Source: Sphingomonas hengshuiensis (lineage in GTDB: Bacteria; Pseudomonadota; Alphaproteobacteria; Sphingomonadales; Sphingomonadaceae). Taken from it: a stretch of DNA of 64,000 bases. The stretch lies in assembly GCF_000935025.1 (NCBI RefSeq), contig NZ_CP010836.1, positions 5,126,001-5,190,000 of the forward strand, given 5' to 3'. Shown one piece after another: positions 43,626 to 52,607 of this stretch; within the stretch, counting starts at the first letter, position 1; each line of letters starts with the position of its first letter. The notes under the pieces are model-generated. The model did no database searches and was not told the origin of the DNA. It saw only the letters and a list, made by a program, of their open reading frames with translations. The translations under genes and the position numbers were made by a program.

Positions 43626-45848
43626 TTATTCCCAGGCGAGGATCACGCGCCCGCTTGCAGGGACGCGGAATTCGTGGCGGTCGGCGGCGCGGCGATGCGC
43701 GCGGACGCTGTCGCCGCCGACGGTCCTGACGGTGAGCCGGGGCAGCTTCGCGCGTCCGCTGCGCACCACCACCAGCGTCGCCGTGCAGGTCTCGCCGCCG
43801 TCGAGATGAAGGCTCAGCGCGTGTTCGCCGGTGCGCTCCTGCGCCAGGATGAAATGGTCGCAGAACAGCCGGAACGGCGCGTCGTCGACCCGGTGGAAGC
43901 TGCGCGTCGCAAAGACCAGCGCGGCGCCGGCGCCATAGATTTCCTGCCCGACCTGCCCGGCGGGCTGGCCGTCGACATAGAGATCCTCGAGCGGGAAGGA
44001 GAGCGCGCGATCGATATGGCCGTTGCGGATGTCCTCGGCCAGTGCGTCCTTCGGCAGCGCGTCGGGATAATAGAACCAGGCGCGGTCGAGCGCATATTTG
44101 CAATATTCGCTGATCAGCATCCGGGCGGCGGGCTCAAGCTCGGGGCCGCTGTCGCGCAGATAGCATTCGAACGCCGCGAAGCTGTCGAAACACTCATAGA
44201 TCGCCATGTACGGCGCGTCCTGGAGGCAGGTGACGCCCAGGAAATTGGGATAATGCGCGGCATGCCCGATCTGCGATTCCCAGATCGCGCTGTTGTGGAA
44301 GAAGCTCGCCAGATAGACATAGCTTTGCAGCCGGTAGCGCTCGACATTGGTGATCCGCCACAGCCGCATGCACGCCGCCGCGCCCCATGCGGTGAGGTTC
44401 GCCTGATAATTCAGGTTGAACCGCATCCCGGCTGCGGCATCGATCGCCGCCTGCGCCTCGTGCAGGAAACGCTCGTCGCGCGTGAGTTCATAGGCCTGGA
44501 GCATCACCCAGGCATAGAGGCCGCCGACATCGGTCTGGCCATTGTCGTCGGCGCCCGCGACGGCAGTGATGACCGAGAAATCGGTGACCTTGTACTGGAT
44601 CGGCCATTTATAATCGAAATGGTGCGCGGCCTTGATCCCGAAATCGATCGACCGTTCGAACAGGCTGCGCGCCGTCTCGTTCCCGGCGATCGCCAGCCGC
44701 CCGAGGTTCATCAGCGGGTGATAGAGATACCAGCTGTCGACTGCGTCGGCATCCTTGTCCGCGCCGACATTGGGCAGGTAGCGGCGGACGGTGCCGAGCT
44801 TGGGATCGTAGAATTTCTCCAGCCCCGCTTCGAACTCGCCGAGCAGCGGGATGTCGGTGCCGCTCCACTGCGCATAATCGTGCATCGGGGCGATCAGCGC
44901 CATCTGCACCATCGAATCGGGATATTCGCTGGCGGTATAGGGATGGGCGTAGCGATGCCCGTAATGCCGGATCGTCGCCTCGGGCGCCTCGCTCAGGTCG
45001 GCGAGCGTGCGTTCGGTTCGGTCGATCCAGTCGCGGAAGGTCACGTCGGGCAGGTCGAGCGCGGTGTAGACCACCCCCAGCATCTGGAGAAAGCGGCGCG
45101 CGGAGTCGACCTCGTCATTCGCGGGCGCTTCGCGAAACACCAATAGGGCGTCGGACACGGTGACGGGCGTGCCCGCGGGGAGCGGATCGGCGGGCGCGGT
45201 GCCGTTCTTCGTCGGCGGCAGATAGCCGAGTTCGGGCCAGTCGCCGCCCACCGCGCCATCGGGTCTGGTGCCGGTGGCGCGATAATAGTCGTTCATCGCG
45301 GTCAGGTTCTGGAAATACAGCACGCTGCCCAGCCGGGGCGCATCGATGTGGAAATAGACCAGCCCGCTGTTGACGCCGCGTTGCCCCGCCTCGACGGTGC
45401 CGGCCGCGCCGATGGGGTCGTCCTTGGCGTCGAGCGGATAGAGGTCGCGCGGCAGATAGGGGAGCAGCAGCGGCGCCGAGGGCGTCAGCGTCACCGTCGC
45501 GCGCAGCCGGTGCAGGTCCAGCCCCTCGGCGCGCAGCACGACGAGATGCGTGCCGATCGCGCTGCGCACCGACAGGCGCAGCGCCTCGCCCGGTTTGCGG
45601 CGGTGCTTCGTCACCCGATCGATCCCGCCCGGCGCGAACGCCAGCCGCAGCGCGAGCCCGCCGCGGCCGGGATGCCGCAGGATCGCCCAGAGCGAATCGC
45701 GGCCCTCGCATAGTTCGCCGCTCAGCTCGCCGAGCGCGAAGCTCGCATGCTGGACCATCGTCTTGCCGACGAGTTCGGCGCGCAGGGAAAGCGCGTGCGG
45801 GCTGATGCCCGTCATTTCGCGATGTTCAACGTACAATGCGGCGCTCAT
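43626..45848 (-). CDS. Large uncharacterised protein, probable carbohydrate-active (alpha/alpha barrel)
   Basis: A 740-residue protein without signal peptide or membrane helix. No family was recognised. The first ~230 residues look beta-rich. The middle (about 250-620) has helix-pair repeats with aromatic-rich loops (WYLYHPLMNLGRLAIAG, DYKWPIQYKVTDFSV, NGQTDVGGLYAWVMLQAYELTRDERFLHEA), suggesting an (alpha/alpha)6 toroid as in many glycoside hydrolases and lyases. The end is again beta-type. It lies 65 bases after the GH130 gene on the same strand, so they probably form one glycan-processing operon. The function is inferred from context only. Confidence 0.75.
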   Translation of the reverse strand: MSAALYVEHREMTGISPHALSLRAELVGKTMVQHASFALGELSGELCEGRDSLWAILRHPGRGGLALRLAFAPGGIDRVTKHRRKPGEALRLSVRSAIGTHLVVLRAEGLDLHRLRATVTLTPSAPLLLPYLPRDLYPLDAKDDPIGAAGTVEAGQRGVNSGLVYFHIDAPRLGSVLYFQNLTAMNDYYRATGTRPDGAVGGDWPELGYLPPTKNGTAPADPLPAGTPVTVSDALLVFREAPANDEVDSARRFLQMLGVVYTALDLPDVTFRDWIDRTERTLADLSEAPEATIRHYGHRYAHPYTASEYPDSMVQMALIAPMHDYAQWSGTDIPLLGEFEAGLEKFYDPKLGTVRRYLPNVGADKDADAVDSWYLYHPLMNLGRLAIAGNETARSLFERSIDFGIKAAHHFDYKWPIQYKVTDFSVITAVAGADDNGQTDVGGLYAWVMLQAYELTRDERFLHEAQAAIDAAAGMRFNLNYQANLTAWGAAACMRLWRITNVERYRLQSYVYLASFFHNSAIWESQIGHAAHYPNFLGVTCLQDAPYMAIYECFDSFAAFECYLRDSGPELEPAARMLISEYCKYALDRAWFYYPDALPKDALAEDIRNGHIDRALSFPLEDLYVDGQPAGQVGQEIYGAGAALVFATRSFHRVDDAPFRLFCDHFILAQERTGEHALSLHLDGGETCTATLVVVRSGRAKLPRLTVRTVGGDSVRAHRRAADRHEFRVPASGRVILAWE

Positions 45849-45913
45849 GTCTCACCGTCCCCATGTGCAGCAGTGCCGTAACTGACTCTATTCGCTGCGG
45901 TTCCGCGGCTGGG

Positions 45914-47044
45914 TCAGGCGAACGCGGTCTTCGGGATATGGGTGATGCGGCACGCCAGATCGGCTTCGCCCGACGCCACGACATAATGGTCGCCGCCATC
46001 GGCGATGCCGGTGGTGAACACCACGTCATGGATATACATCTGGTGCTCGATCGGCTGGGTCAGCGCGGGGTTCGCCTCCAGCAAAGGCGCGTGATCGGTG
46101 GCCAGCACGATGCTCGGGTCGTCGCGGTCGAGCAGCGACCAATAGGTGCGATAGATGCCGACGATCTCCTTCGGCTCGACGCCGTGCCACAGGCTGAGCC
46201 AGCCCGTGTCGGTCAGGATCGGCGGGGTGCCGCCGCCCATCCGCGCGGTAGCCACCGTCCCCGCATGCGGGCGGATGCCGGGCTTGCGATAGGGTTTCCA
46301 GAAATGGCCGTCGGGCGACAGCGCGAGGTTGATCGACGGCCCCGCGCGCCATTCGCTGCCCGGTGGATAGGCGAAATACAGGTCGCCGAGCGGCCGCGTC
46401 TGCGCCCAATACTGGCCGTCGATCAGCCCCTCGAAGATCAGCATGTCCTTGTTCTGGTGATCGAGCACGACGTCCTCGAACGTCCAGTCGAGCCCGTCGG
46501 GCGAACTGTAGAGCGTCGTCGAGTGCCGCTCCGGGCTGACCGAACAGGTCGTCATCAGATAGCGGTCGCCGACCTTGCTGATCCGCGCATCCTCGACGCC
46601 ATAGCATTGCAGGCTATCCTGCGGCGCCACTGCGCGATCATAATGGATCGCAACGACCTCCAGCCCGTCCGGGGTCAGCTCGACGGGGAGCAGCCACGAG
46701 AGCGACGTCAGCGCCATGATCTTCCACCCGCCGCCGCGCAGCATGAATTTGCGCGGATCGGCGGTGTCGGCGAAATCGAGCGGCCAGGCGTCGAGGACAT
46801 AGCGGCCCGTGCCATCCTCGCGCGCCTCCCAGCGGATCGAATGGACGTTGCCGTCGCGCACCGGATGGCGCAGCGCCTCGGCGATGCGCACCATCATCAG
46901 CAGATTGCCGCTCGCCAGCCGCGTCAGCCCCGGATTGAACGCGCCCAGCACATAAGTCTCCGCATCGAAATGCCCCGCCAGCGGCGAGCGGGACAAATCG
47001 ATGTCGTCGGGGACGAGGACCAGCCGGTCGACCGGATAGTTCAT
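45914..47044 (-). CDS. GH130-family glycosidase/phosphorylase
   Basis: A 376-residue five-bladed propeller protein. AFNPGLTRLASGNLLMMVRIAE, QCYGVEDARISKVGDRYLMTT and a later PPILTDTGWLSLWHGVEP match GH130, which comprises mannoside phosphorylases and beta-1,2-mannosidases. The Asp in GVEDARI is the expected general acid region. No signal peptide is present, so it acts in the cytosol. The ATG overlaps the SDR stop by four bases. The specificity cannot be called from sequence alone. Confidence 0.83.
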   Translation of the reverse strand: MNYPVDRLVLVPDDIDLSRSPLAGHFDAETYVLGAFNPGLTRLASGNLLMMVRIAEALRHPVRDGNVHSIRWEAREDGTGRYVLDAWPLDFADTADPRKFMLRGGGWKIMALTSLSWLLPVELTPDGLEVVAIHYDRAVAPQDSLQCYGVEDARISKVGDRYLMTTCSVSPERHSTTLYSSPDGLDWTFEDVVLDHQNKDMLIFEGLIDGQYWAQTRPLGDLYFAYPPGSEWRAGPSINLALSPDGHFWKPYRKPGIRPHAGTVATARMGGGTPPILTDTGWLSLWHGVEPKEIVGIYRTYWSLLDRDDPSIVLATDHAPLLEANPALTQPIEHQMYIHDVVFTTGIADGGDHYVVASGEADLACRITHIPKTAFA

Positions 47045-47799
47045 TCGGAATCCTGCGCGCGCGGGACGATGGTGAGCTGCTGGATCACGGCTCGGCGCGG
47101 CTGGGTGAGCAGATAGTGGACGCCCACGGCGATATCCTCGGCGCGGAGCATCGTCTCCGCGTTGATCATCTCGCGCTGCTTGTCCTCGGGGATGTCGGGA
47201 TATTGGAAATCGGCGCCGGTCTTGCCCGGCTCGACCAGCGAGACCTTGATCCCCTTGGGGCTGATTTCCTTGCGCAGCGCCTCGGCAAAGCCTGCGATCC
47301 CCGCCTTCATCCCGGCATAGACGGTCGATCCCGGCCCCAGGATGTGCGCGCTCATCGATCCGATCAGGACGATGTCGCCCTTGTCGCGCAGCAGCTGCTG
47401 GGCCGCATGCGCGGTGAGCAGATAGGCGGTGAAATCGACCGCGATCGCATAGCGGAGTTCGTCTTCGCTCATGTCGGACAGGCCGCTGGCGGGGACCGCC
47501 GCATTGACCACGACGATGTCGGCATCGCCGAAATTGGCCCGGCCTGCGTCGAAGAAGCGCGTCACGGCGGCGGGCTCGCCGAGGTCGATCGCGACGCCGT
47601 CGCCCTTGCCGACCGCGCGGATGCGCGCGAGCGCGTCGTCGAGATGCTCGGGCGTGCGCCCGCAGACGAAGACGTCGACGCCTTCGCTCGCCAGCAGCAC
47701 CGCGATCGCGCGGCCGATCCCGGTCGTCCCGCCGGTGATGAGCGCGCGCCTGCCCGAAAGCGTGGGCTGGTCGGTATGGGCGTCGGAGCGTTCGGTCAT
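47041..47799 (-). CDS. Short-chain dehydrogenase/reductase
   Basis: A 252-residue classical SDR. The cofactor motif is TGGTTGIG (near residue 25). NAA follows near residue 95, and the catalytic Ser lies in GSMSAH with Tyr-x3-Lys in VYAGMKAG. The C-terminus MLRAEDIAVGVHYLLTQP is usual. ATG 47799 was chosen over the open upstream region. It is the first gene of the SDR-GH130-740-residue operon and may oxidise or reduce a sugar intermediate. Confidence 0.87.
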   Translation of the reverse strand: MTERSDAHTDQPTLSGRRALITGGTTGIGRAIAVLLASEGVDVFVCGRTPEHLDDALARIRAVGKGDGVAIDLGEPAAVTRFFDAGRANFGDADIVVVNAAVPASGLSDMSEDELRYAIAVDFTAYLLTAHAAQQLLRDKGDIVLIGSMSAHILGPGSTVYAGMKAGIAGFAEALRKEISPKGIKVSLVEPGKTGADFQYPDIPEDKQREMINAETMLRAEDIAVGVHYLLTQPRRAVIQQLTIVPRAQDSE

Positions 47800-48056
47800 G
47801 ATTTTCCCTGCCGTTTTCGCATCCAGGCGGGTCGCCTGCGCGCTGTCCTTAAACACCGGGAATGCAAGGAGGTTTCCTCGTTCGACGACCGACGGTCCGC
47901 ACGCATGACGGGGGCATGAACGATAATTCACATGCCGAAACGAATCGCTTCGGTTAGGTCCCGGCCACGGCCGACAGAGGACTCCTTCCGCCTGAAAGCG
48001 CGGTGGGGGTGGGAGCGCAGAAAGCGTGTCCCGAGGCCGCGTTGTTCGAGGCAGTG

Positions 48057-51000
48057 ATGGTCAATCCGGTCTTTTTCGATGCCACCGGCCGCCGGCGTAG
48101 CTGGGTCCGGCTGGGGTTCTGGTCGCTGGTCGTGGCGCTGGTGGTGGTGGCGGGGATATTCCTCGCGACGCTGCTCGACGTTCCGCGCGGAAGCGACTTG
48201 CCGATGCGGTTCAGCGAGGCGCATCCGGCGGCGCTGCGGACGACTCCGGGCAATGCCGCGGCCAATCGCGGCAGCTGGCTGCCCGCGTTCATCCGCCACC
48301 GGCCCGCACCCGCGCGGACGATCGGCTTCTACGTGCCGTGGGACGAGACCAGCGCAGCGTCGCTGCGCCAGCATGTCGGCGCGCTCGACTGGGTGGTGCC
48401 CGCGCTCGTCACCGTGGCGGGCCCCGACCACGCCGTCCATGTCCAGCACGATCCCCGTTTCGACCAGATCATCGCGGGCGCCCGCCGCGCGCCGGGGGTG
48501 CTGCCGATGGTCCAGAACCTGTCCGATTCGGCGTGGGATTCGGCGGGCGCGGCGCGGCTGCTTGCCAGCGCACCGGCGCGCGAGGCGCTGGCGCGCACGC
48601 TCGCCGGGCTGGTCGCCCAGCGGCACGATGCCGGGCTGGTGTTCGATTTCGAAAGCCTGCCCGATGCTTCGCTCGGCGGTTATCTGGCGCTGCTCCGGCG
48701 CGTCAATGCGCTGCTGCCTTCGGGCAAGACGCTGGCGGTCACCGTGCCCGCGGGCGATCCGGCGTGGCAGCTCCAGCGCTTTGCCCAGGTCGCCGATCGG
48801 CTGATCCTGATGGACTATGACCAGCATTGGCAGGGCGGCGAGCCCGGCCCGATCGCGCCCCAGCCCTGGTTCGTCGACCAGTTGCGCCAGAGCGTGCGCC
48901 AGGTCGGCGCGGACAAGCTGATCGTCGCGCTGGGCAGCTATGCCTATGACTGGCACGAGGGCCATGCCGACGCGCTGGCGATCGAGGACGCATGGCTCGC
49001 CGCGCACGACAGCGCCGCGACGCCCGAATTCGACCGCGCCAGCGGCAATACCGCCTTCGCCTATGAGGAGAAGGGCGTCCATCACGACATCTGGATGCTC
49101 GACGCGGCGGCGACCTGGAACCAGCTCCGCGCCGCGCGCGCGCTGGGGGTGGGGAGCGTCGCCTTGTGGCGGCTGGGGACCGAGGATGCCGGGGTCTGGC
49201 CCGCGCTCGACGCCTTTCGCACCGGCAAGCGCCCCGATCTGACGACGCTGCGCCCCGCGACCTCGGTCGATGTCGAGGGCAATGGCGAGATATTGCGGAT
49301 CGCCGCCTCGCCCGGCAATGGCGAGCGCCAGCTCGATTTCGATGCCGCGGGGATGATCCGCGACGAGCGCTATGTCCGGCTGCCGACGCCCTATGTCGTC
49401 CAGCGGACGGGGGCGGTGCCGGGGCAGGTGGCGCTGACCTTCGACGACGGGCCCGATCCCGAATGGACGCCCAAGATCCTCGACGTGCTGAAGCAGGCGC
49501 AGGTCCCCGCGACCTTCTTCGTCATCGGCGAGAATGCGCTGCAGGAGCCGTTGCTGCTCCGCCGGATCGTGGCGGAGGGGCACCAGATCGGCAACCACAG
49601 CTATACCCATCCCAATCTCGCGCTCGAATCCGCCGGCACGACTACGCTGGAGCTGAACGCGACGCAGCGGCTGGTGGAGGCCTATACCGGGCGCGGGATG
49701 CGGCTGTTCCGCGCGCCCTATTTCGGCGATGCCGAACCGACCACCGCCGACGAAATCGGGCCCGCGCTGACGGCGCAGACTCTCGGCTATACGGTGATCG
49801 GGCTCCACGTCGATCCGGGTGACTGGACCCGCCCCGGCGTCGACGCGATCGTCCAGCGCACGGTGGATCAGGTCGTCGCGGGCAATGCCGATCGATCGGG
49901 CAACATCATCCTGCTCCACGACGGCGGCGGCGACCGTGCGGAGACCGTCGCGGCGCTGCCCCGGATCATCAGCGAGCTTCGCGCGCGCGGCTATCGCTTC
50001 GTGCCGGTCTCGACGCTCGCGGGGCTGACTCCCACTGCGGTGATGCCGTGGATCACGGGGAGCGACCTGCTCGCGGTGCGCGCCGATGTCGCGATCTTCG
50101 TCGCGCTCGCCGGGCTGGCCTGGGCGCTCAAATGGGCGTTCTTCATCGCGATCGCGCTGGGCATCGCGCGCGCCGTGACGCTCGCCGCGCTCGCGATACG
50201 CCAGCGCCGCAACGAGGACCGCAGCCCGCCCGAATGCACCCCCAGCGTGACCGTGATCGTGCCTGCGTACAACGAAGCGAAGGTGATCGAATCCTCGGTC
50301 CGCCGCGTCCTCGAAAGCGCCTATCCCGCGATCGAGGTCATCGTCGTCGACGACGGATCGAAGGACGAAACCAGCGCGATCGTGACCGCGGCGTTCGGCA
50401 GCGATCCGCGCGTCACGTTGCTGACGCTGGAGAATGGCGGCAAGGCGCGGGCGCTCAACCGCGCGCTGGCGATCGCGACGGGCGAGGTTATCATCGCGCT
50501 GGATGCCGATACCCAGTTCGAGCCCGAGACGATCGCCCGCCTCGCGCGCTGGTTCGTCGATCCGCGGCTGGGCGCGGTGGCGGGCAATGCGCAGGTCGGC
50601 AACCGAGTCAACCTCGTCACCCGCTGGCAGGCGATCGAATATATCACCGCACAGAATCTGGAGCGGCGCGCGCTGGCCGGGTTCGGGGCGATCACCGTCG
50701 TCCCCGGCGCGGTCGGGGCATGGCGCCGCGCCGCGCTCGATGCGGTGGGCGGCTACCCCGAGGATACGCTGGCCGAGGACCAGGACCTGACCATCGCGAT
50801 CCAGCGGCGCGGCTGGCGCGTCAGCTATGATCCCGATGCGGTCGCCTGGACCGAGGCGCCCGAGACCTTCCGCGCGCTGGCGAAGCAGCGCTATCGCTGG
50901 GCGTTCGGGACGCTGCAATGCCTGTGGAAGCATCGCGGCATCGGGCGTGATCGCACTGCCCCCGGCCTCGCCTGGATCGGGCTGCCCCAGGCATGGCTGT

Positions 51001-51380
51001 TCCAGATCGCGTTCGCCGCGCTGTCGCCGCTGATCGACCTCGCGCTCGTCGCAGCGCTCGCCTCCACCGCGATCAAGGTGTGGCAGCATGGCTGGGCGCA
51101 GACCCAGACCGACGTGCTAACCATGGCGGTCTATTGGGTTGCGTTCACGGCGATCGACATTGGCTGCGGCTGGACGGCGTATCGGCTCAACAGCCGCAAG
51201 CTGCGCTATCCGGCGCTGCTGCTGGTCGCGCAGCGCTTCGTCTATCGCCAGCTGATGTACTGGGTGGTGCTGCGCGCCATCGCCTCGGCCTTTGCGGGGA
51301 TGTGGGTCGGCTGGGGCAAGCTGGAACGGACCGGCAGCGTCGATGCCCAGCCGGCGCCCGGCGCGCAAAAGATGACATAG
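48057..51380 (+). CDS. GH18-like / polysaccharide deacetylase / GT2 synthase fusion protein
   Basis: An 1107-residue fusion. A membrane helix (about 17-38) precedes a GH18-like domain (about 85-395) with the catalytic DxE in GLVFDFESLP near residue 197. A NodB deacetylase domain (about 455-650) has TFDDGPDP, HSYTHPNL (His-x3-His) and RAPYFGD. A membrane helix follows at about 682-705. The GT2 domain (about 730-960) has PAYNEAKVIE, DDGSKDE, DADTQFEP, EDQDLT and QRYRW. Three or more C-terminal helices follow. It combines in one chain the functions split between PgaB and PgaC of PNAG synthesis. The polymer made here is not proven. Confidence 0.87.
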   Translation: MVNPVFFDATGRRRSWVRLGFWSLVVALVVVAGIFLATLLDVPRGSDLPMRFSEAHPAALRTTPGNAAANRGSWLPAFIRHRPAPARTIGFYVPWDETSAASLRQHVGALDWVVPALVTVAGPDHAVHVQHDPRFDQIIAGARRAPGVLPMVQNLSDSAWDSAGAARLLASAPAREALARTLAGLVAQRHDAGLVFDFESLPDASLGGYLALLRRVNALLPSGKTLAVTVPAGDPAWQLQRFAQVADRLILMDYDQHWQGGEPGPIAPQPWFVDQLRQSVRQVGADKLIVALGSYAYDWHEGHADALAIEDAWLAAHDSAATPEFDRASGNTAFAYEEKGVHHDIWMLDAAATWNQLRAARALGVGSVALWRLGTEDAGVWPALDAFRTGKRPDLTTLRPATSVDVEGNGEILRIAASPGNGERQLDFDAAGMIRDERYVRLPTPYVVQRTGAVPGQVALTFDDGPDPEWTPKILDVLKQAQVPATFFVIGENALQEPLLLRRIVAEGHQIGNHSYTHPNLALESAGTTTLELNATQRLVEAYTGRGMRLFRAPYFGDAEPTTADEIGPALTAQTLGYTVIGLHVDPGDWTRPGVDAIVQRTVDQVVAGNADRSGNIILLHDGGGDRAETVAALPRIISELRARGYRFVPVSTLAGLTPTAVMPWITGSDLLAVRADVAIFVALAGLAWALKWAFFIAIALGIARAVTLAALAIRQRRNEDRSPPECTPSVTVIVPAYNEAKVIESSVRRVLESAYPAIEVIVVDDGSKDETSAIVTAAFGSDPRVTLLTLENGGKARALNRALAIATGEVIIALDADTQFEPETIARLARWFVDPRLGAVAGNAQVGNRVNLVTRWQAIEYITAQNLERRALAGFGAITVVPGAVGAWRRAALDAVGGYPEDTLAEDQDLTIAIQRRGWRVSYDPDAVAWTEAPETFRALAKQRYRWAFGTLQCLWKHRGIGRDRTAPGLAWIGLPQAWLFQIAFAALSPLIDLALVAALASTAIKVWQHGWAQTQTDVLTMAVYWVAFTAIDIGCGWTAYRLNSRKLRYPALLLVAQRFVYRQLMYWVVLRAIASAFAGMWVGWGKLERTGSVDAQPAPGAQKMT

Positions 51381-51432
51381 GTTTCATCCGCGCGCCACCA
51401 CGCTGACATTCGCACCCTGGCAATCGGGACCC

Positions 51433-52200
51433 ATGACGCTCTCCTCTCCCTTCCCCCGCCCGCACCGCCGCTGGCTGCCCCGCAGCTGGCGCGGGCGCAT
51501 CGCCGCCGCCGTGCTCCTGGTCGTCGCGCTGCTGCTCGGCCTCTATGCCGCTGCCGGCTTCTTCGATCGCGATCCGATCCGCCTGTTCGCGGCGGATCGT
51601 GCGCGCAGCGACGTGGCGGCGGTCTATTTCTCGGGCGACATGGGGCTGCGCTTCGGCATGGGCCGCTATGTCGCCGATGGGCTGGCCAAGTCGGGGGTGC
51701 CGGTGCTCGGCATCTCGTCGTCGACGGCATTCGCGACGCATCACAGCCGCGCTCAGACCGACGCGATCGTCGCCGATGCGATCCGCCAGACGCTGCAACG
51801 GACGGGGGCCAAGCGCATCGTCGTGCTCGGCCAGTCGTTCGGCGCCGACATCGTCCGCGTCGGGCTGGCGCATCTGCCGCAGGATCTGCGCGGCAAGGTT
51901 GCCGCTGCGGTGCTCGTCGTGCCGGGGCAGAATGCCTATTTCCGCGCCGATCCCTCGGGCCTCGCCTATCGCGGCGCCCCCGATGCGACCGCCGCCGAAG
52001 CGCCCTTGCTCGGCTGGCTGCCGCTCACCTGCATCCGCGGCGCGACCGAGACCGACAGCCTGTGCCCCGCGCTGACGCTGCCCAATGTCCGGCGGATCAC
52101 GCTGGCGGGCGGGCATTTCCTGCGCAGCGACCATGCGCTGCTCGTCCAGACGATCCTGCGCTCGCTCGGCACCACGCTTTCGCCGATGGGGAGCCGCTGA
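51433..52200 (+). CDS. VirJ/AcvB-like periplasmic hydrolase
   Basis: A 255-residue protein with an N-terminal membrane anchor (24-43) and a VirJ alpha/beta hydrolase domain. The nucleophile elbow is VLGQSFGAD with Ser135, and His lies in AGGHFLRSDH. AcvB/VirJ proteins hydrolyse lysyl-phosphatidylglycerol in Agrobacterium. MprF, the enzyme that makes that lipid, lies two genes downstream, which supports the same role. The stop overlaps the DUF2147 ATG by one base. Confidence 0.85.
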   Translation: MTLSSPFPRPHRRWLPRSWRGRIAAAVLLVVALLLGLYAAAGFFDRDPIRLFAADRARSDVAAVYFSGDMGLRFGMGRYVADGLAKSGVPVLGISSSTAFATHHSRAQTDAIVADAIRQTLQRTGAKRIVVLGQSFGADIVRVGLAHLPQDLRGKVAAAVLVVPGQNAYFRADPSGLAYRGAPDATAAEAPLLGWLPLTCIRGATETDSLCPALTLPNVRRITLAGGHFLRSDHALLVQTILRSLGTTLSPMGSR

Positions 52201-52607
52201 TGCGCCGGCTTGCCGCGCTGGCGCTGCTGCTCGCCGCCACCCCCGCCGCAGCGCAGGGGCCGGTCGCACCGCCCGACCCCGTCTTCGGCACCTGGGCCAA
52301 TCCGAAGCACAGCATCGAAGTGCGGACCGCGCTGTGCGGTGCCGATCTGTGCGGCGCGATCGTCGCCGCTTCGCCCCAGGCGGAGCAGGATGCGCGCGAC
52401 GCCGGGATCGATCGGCTGATCGGCATCGAATTGCTGCGCGACTATCGCAAGACCGGCGACGCGCGCTGGTCGGGCACGGTGTTCGTCCCCGATATGGGGC
52501 GCAGCTTCACCTCGCGAATCGTGCAGGTGTCGCCGAATCTGCTACGTATTTCGGGCTGCATTCTGGGGGGGCTGATATGCAAGTCGCAGGACTGGACGCG
52601 AGTCTGA
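52200..52607 (+). CDS. DUF2147 family secreted protein
   Basis: A 135-residue protein with a Sec signal (cleavage after AAAQG region, residues 1-19). The mature part GTWANPKHSIEVRTALCGADLCGAIV...GTVFVPDMGRSFTSRIVQVSPNLLRISGCILGGLICKSQDWTR is DUF2147. The paired cysteines (Cys46/Cys51 and Cys119/Cys126 approximately) suggest disulphides in the periplasm. Function is unknown. It overlaps virJ and mprF (31 bases into mprF), so the trio is one operon. Confidence 0.85.
   Translation: MRRLAALALLLAATPAAAQGPVAPPDPVFGTWANPKHSIEVRTALCGADLCGAIVAASPQAEQDARDAGIDRLIGIELLRDYRKTGDARWSGTVFVPDMGRSFTSRIVQVSPNLLRISGCILGGLICKSQDWTRV

Noticed and set aside
47928..51089. 1053-codon minus-strand open frame opposite the GH18/deacetylase/GT2 fusion
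   Set aside because: It mirrors codon positions of the real gene and has no motif or ribosome-binding site.
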